Positions 59,508-64,000 of a DNA stretch of 64,000 bases are shown one piece after another; within the stretch, counting starts at the first letter, position 1; every line of letters begins with the position of its first letter. This DNA comes from Anadara kagoshimensis (taxonomy: Eukaryota; Mollusca; Bivalvia; Arcoida; Arcidae). The stretch lies in NCBI GenBank assembly GCA_021292105.1, contig CM037870.1, forward strand, positions 47,670,508-47,734,507. Reading direction: 5' to 3'. The translations under genes and the position numbers were made by a program. The notes beneath the pieces are model-generated. The model was not told the origin of the DNA, did no database searches, and saw only the letters and a program-made list of their open reading frames with translations.

Positions 59508-59510
59508 TAT
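59396..59510 (+). repeat. (CAAT)n / (CAGT)n compound microsatellite
   Basis: Over 25 four-base units with a CAGT block inside. The left-arm mirror (56950-56973) has about five. Confidence 0.9.
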
Positions 59511-60059
59511 CGATGATTCTCGATTGGTACCTTTTATGCCTCCCCAAAAAGAACTAAAACTATAACGGTCTTTGGAGAGACAAATACCTCCCTTTCCCAA
59601 CGTCCAGACGGACGAACGGACGGACAGACGGACAATAACTTTGGTTCCAAGTTTGATCAAAATCCATTCATAGACATGGAAGCTACATATTTAAGCTTAC
59701 ACGATATTTTGACGAACGGGCGGACGGACTGACGGACGGACGGACAGGATGATTCGTATAAATACGCCCTAAACATTTTGCGGGGGTATGGTACGGTTGG
59801 ACAAAGCACACGATGTATGTGCCTGAATGTACGTTGCTATTGCTAGTTGGTCTAAATTGAAGTCGTAAAATTTTGAGACTTTTTTTGGTAATATCAAAAA
59901 GTCTCCTCGTCTGGAGCCCCAATCTGTGGACTTCATTAGGCGTCGAAATTGTCAACGCCTAATGAAGTCCGGACTTCATTAGGCGTTGCAATTTCGACGC
60001 CTAATGAAGTCCGGACTTCATTAGGCGTCGGACTTCATTAGGAGTTGTTACAGTGGTGT

Positions 60060-61000
60060 CATATCAGGATGATAATGATAACATGAAATCAGTCGTGAAA
60101 ATTAGCACAACAAATTGAGCTTAGAGAATCTGTTATTTACAGGTATTCTTTAAATTTATTTCCATTTTAATCGGCTGAGAGGTTCCTTTATTATCAAAAC
60201 TTAGCAAGTGTATGCCACAAAATTAATGTAAGATTCAGGAATGCTTTCAACTTTCCCCACATTAATAAGCATGAGATTCCTCAAAATTGAAAAACAGTTC
60301 ACACAATTTATACTGATTTTGGGAATAGATCTAAGTTCGCAAATTTAGTCGGGTGACTTTAGACCATGATAAGGATAAGATAGGATATTACATAATATAT
60401 ATTATATTATTGGCTTAAAGACAGCCTAGCCTACATGTGGTAACGCCAGTTACGGCTTCGTAATTTGCATCAACCTGAAACACTGTTCGAAGCTGTCATG
60501 GGATTTCTGGAAGAGTTATCTTTCTTAGAAGACTACACAATTTCCCGATATTGGTAGATTATGGGTGCGATATCAAAGAAAAGAGAGTAACATTATGCGT
60601 TCATTTTTTTTCACAATTTAAATAGCAAATTGTAACAAATTGCTTTGGGATTTCCCCATTTATTCTAACTTTCAAGTGTAAACCAAGTACTGAAACTCTG
60701 TTAATTGAATTTTGATCACTCGAAAAACGGATATTTAAACGTTTTTGAAGGAGATTACAAGGCTTAGGAACAAATTTGCATGAAATTAAACCGTGCCTAA
60801 AATATAAAACGCTCGACATAATGGTAAATTAAACATGCTTAGTTGTACCCAATATAAATATCAAAGTAAAAAAATATCTACATTAAGCTGTAATGTAATA
60901 TTATACTGTCAGTTATTAACGAAGGCAAACCTCTATCAATAAACGGAATATATAGAGAGTAATTAATTATGCAAGAATCGCTGTAAATACAAATACAATA
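60060..61000. other. No gene or clear repeat recognised
   Basis: No exon-like stretch seen. Confidence 0.4.
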
Positions 61001-61216
61001 CGGACCTGTACAAAGTTTAACGCTTATCGAACGAATCGGTGTCGAATCGACAGTTCATCTCGGCCCCTCGTTAGCGATATATTGACAGCTTTTCGGCAGC
61101 TACCGTCTCTCTATCTCGACAGCTTTGTAATAGCCACTAACTAGTGATTTCTTGGCAGCCGAAGTTCGATTCTTTCGTTGGTTCAGTGTTAAACTTTCGA
61201 CAGGTTTGTAGTGTAT
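61001..61216. mobile_element. CAGTACAGACCTGTCG palindromic element copy
   Basis: Left end ACGGACCTGTACAAAGTTTA, right end AAACTTTCGACAGGTTTGT. Confidence 0.6.
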
Positions 61217-61899
61217 ATTAAAATGAAGTTCACGATGTTTGACTTTATAAGCAAGTAAAAGACAAGATGATAAAATTATGTATGCAACAAATTCTAAGGT
61301 ATTTAAATTTTCTTCTCATGGGTAAGATCAATGGATTTTATATAGACATGAAAGAGTTTTCTGAATAATATCATGTTTTTGTTTATGTGTACCTAAATCA
61401 CTTGATTACACTACCCCCTTCTTAAGATAAATCTGTCCTGGTTGATATAGGTGTAAATGCATTACATTTTATGTAAGGGGTTATTCATCCAGCTCTTTTC
61501 TGAATTTTATATGTAGATTTTTTCCAAACATAAAGTTTTATTTGTAGATTCAGACGAGTTGTTTGTTAAATCATATATTAAACTTTATACCATTGCAAAG
61601 TTTTATGTTTCGTGAAACTAACACATCGTGTCAAACTGATCCCGGTTGGGAGTTCACCAGAACTTGTCGTCCCAATGCATTTAGTTCTCGGTGTTGTGTG
61701 TGACGGATATTTCATTGGTCTATTTTTCATAGTGCTTGCTAAATTAAGTACCATGTCTCAAATGAACTTAAGGTCAAATAACGTTTGGCATAATTGAGAG
61801 TTTGCTTTAATCAAACCAAAAAATAAAGAAAGTTTAATTTTTGGGACTTACTTCTTCAAAAAGATTTTGAATTGGCATCATGCCATACCATTTAAGGTA

Positions 61900-62058
61900 C
61901 AGTCCAACTTGCCTTTAAGGCCACCTCTATATAAGGACTACCCGCTTAAAAAGGCCAGTAAAATTGTATCCCAATTGTTCTTTATTCATATTCTAACCTG
62001 TATATACAGGCCACTTTTACTGGTTCCCTTTTGTGGCCTTTATAGACAGGTTTGACTG
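61900..62058. mobile_element. mariner-like MITE, 159 bp
   Basis: Ends CAGTCCAACTTGCC and the complement of CAGTCAAACCTGTC, continuing as inverted AAGGCCACTTTTAC-type text, with TA directly outside both ends. CAGT ends plus TA duplication fit Tc1/mariner-type elements. Confidence 0.65.
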
Positions 62059-62099
62059 TATTTCAACCATGTAATATCTATGGTGCAATAAAATTATTT

Positions 62100-62555
62100 G
62101 ACTTGTTTCATTACTTAACGTTGCCTTCTGTTGTCAGAATATGCAAGTTATATTTTAAATTCATGGTAATATTCAATAAGATAATTAGCTACAAAGGTCC
62201 AATGTCATACCAAATGTTACAAACATTTCAAACACATCATATTGATATAGATTAGAGATGCTTTACAGCTGCTGTTGTTAGCTTGGATGGCGCTTTTTTA
62301 AGAGCAATATCTTAATTTTGTTGTATGTTATGTCAGCCTGAGCCACCAATATGCATGATCAAGTTAACCATTAAAAGGATATTTTTATAGGTTAAATATT
62401 CATCATGAATGTCAACTCGACTTCAGGAATTATTTTACAAACCCCCAGGTGTAAATATTGTAAATATTTCATTAAAACATATAAATATATTTTATTAACA
62501 TGAGTATCCAAGTGTAACCGACAATATCGATATCATCTCTAAATGTTGTTTGTTT

Positions 62556-62612
<57 letters not shown>

Positions 62613-62691
62613 TATGCAGGGATCGCTATAAATGCATATGATAAAATAAGTTCACGATGTTTGACTATTTAAACTTGGCGGTTCATAAATG

Positions 62692-62763
<72 letters not shown>

Positions 62764-64000
62764 CATTTACGCATTTACATAGGTACATGCATATGCTGTT
62801 TAGGGGGTTGTGATCTATCTGAAAATTACTTCACAAACAAAGAAGTACACTATGGACTCTGTAATCTTTATGAAAGTTCAATGTTATTACCAGACAGTGT
62901 TATTGTTATGGCTAAAGTGTAGACATAGCCGTTGGTCATCCTTTAAATACATGTACGTGTGACCAATATACTGTATTTGTTCCCATTATGTTCACTGTAT
63001 GTACTTTTATCATGCACTTTTATTTCACAAACAACCAAAAATTTGCAAAACTCTCAAGATTTTCTCAGTTTTTTCTGAATAAGCTATAATTGCTGTTTAC
63101 ATTTTAGTCAAAAGTATTGCACTGAAAATTCTACAATACTGAATACAAAGTGTTTTGTAAAATTTTTATTCATTTTGCACCTCAGTTTGCACGCTAACAA
63201 GGGTCCATACCTGGGATAAAATGACCATAGTATTTGGTATTCTTATGCATTTCAAAATGGGACCAAATTTCCACCGAGAGGAATAGAGGCTTATCCCATT
63301 ACTGGATCTAAAAATAATACTGAAAGTCTTGGAATTTTTTTTAATTTTTACAAAATTATACCAGTATTATGATAAATATAACTATTTACTTACCTAACTT
63401 TTGAGCAATAAATGCCAAGTAAATTCTAAAGGCCCTGTCCAACCTAGCAGTAAAAGTTCTTATATATACAAACACTTCACCACATTCAGTATATCACCCG
63501 ACACTAAAATGGTCATATAATCATGATACTGTTCCGAGTATAGGTGTCATGTAAATATTTATGTCCCAGGGAGTGACTCAATTCAATAATTAGCCCCTAA
63601 AGACGTATCGAATTGTTGGTCAAAGACAACGCAATGTTTTATTTATATTTATATTACAGTTTTATCTTAATGGAAATTATATGTTTGTATTGCTCTAGGG
63701 AAAATTCTAAAGTTAAAGGGAGGTAACTCTTGAATACTTGTAGTTATATTGTGTCGGGCGCTGTCATATAATCATCATGTTATTTATTCCTTAATGGGGA
63801 ATTGTAGCTTATTTCAGAAAGCTAATAAAATATGGTACGGTTACACTGCAGAAGTACACATTTTGTCATATTTCGGATGGACAAAGATTTGTACTCTACA
63901 ATTATTTTTTTAATTGACTGAAAAAGCCTAAATAAATACAGAATAATGAAAATGATGTTAAAAAGGCTTTTCTGTCTGAAATTTTCTCTAAAAATTTTGA
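62100..64000. other. No gene recognised; two long (CT)n tracts
   Basis: (CT)n at 62558-62610 and 62694-62760. The text before the second (GTTCACGATGTTTGACT) also occurs before 61240. No exon-like stretch seen. Confidence 0.5.

Larger units (their letters stand above)
56415..60052. mobile_element. Giant foldback element built on GGACTTCATTAGGCGT
   Basis: The outer ends TGTAACAACTCCTAATG and CATTAGGAGTTGTTACA are flanked on both sides by GTGGTG (56409-56414, 60053-60058). Arms of over 1.2 kb (56415-57720 and 58620-60052) are inverted copies. Each holds, mirrored, a GTCCGTCC stretch, a SINE, an (ATTG)n/(ATTT)n tract and the hairpin motif. The centre is a 67-bp hairpin array split by a TTCCGGAG repeat at 58201-58402. 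No transposase frame seen. Confidence 0.8.

Noticed and set aside
62689-62922. Ser-Leu repeat open frame
   Set aside because: Pure translation of a (CT)n microsatellite.

Overview
The window is AT-rich, intron-rich animal DNA. It most resembles a marine bivalve mollusc. The grounds are tRNA-headed SINEs with the shared tail described for molluscan V-SINEs, an unusually dense set of palindromic DNA elements, many (CT)n, (GT)n and (ATTG)n microsatellites, and a C-type lectin and alkaline phosphatase of invertebrate type. No long single-exon gene is present. The real genes had to be pieced together from short exons using splice sites and reading phase.

Three genes are supported. (1) A secreted C-type lectin on the + strand, about 1158-4968, with four exons, 158 residues and a complete frame. 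(2) A membrane alkaline phosphatase on the - strand, 20278-10072, with ten exons and 532 residues. It runs from signal peptide to a GPI-type hydrophobic tail, and every metal and catalytic motif is visible. (3) A PH-domain and coiled-coil adaptor-like protein on the - strand, about 38381-23555. It has eight exons in a continuous 491-residue frame, and one further phase-compatible 5' exon candidate lies near 50.1 kb. The phosphatase and PH genes are tandem on the same strand but nothing links their functions. The lectin lies tail-to-tail with the phosphatase.

Most of the rest is mobile DNA. 1-198 is one end of a long-TIR element. 521-765 is a small TIR element. 3641-4334 (lectin intron 3) and 5605-6859 are TIR/foldback elements with clear target duplications; the second is hAT-like with an 8-bp duplication. 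The phosphatase introns hold SINEs, a 5'-truncated LINE tail, a perfect 40-bp-arm hairpin and a decayed tandem copy of an exon boundary. 29456-32404 is a 2.9-kb element with about 200-bp TIRs inside the PH gene's long intron. 38-56 kb is gene-poor and holds several repeat families. 56415-60052 is a 3.6-kb giant palindrome built from a short motif and a 67-bp hairpin array. 60-64 kb holds a mariner-like MITE and long (CT)n tracts.

Two repeat families recur through the window. One is a ~200-bp palindromic element with CAGTACAGACCTGTCG ends (about twelve copies). The other is a repeat with a TTCCGGAGCACCCGGCC core (nine copies), three of which sit within about 25 bp of a splice site. Gene identities rest on family motifs read by eye; no database search was run.
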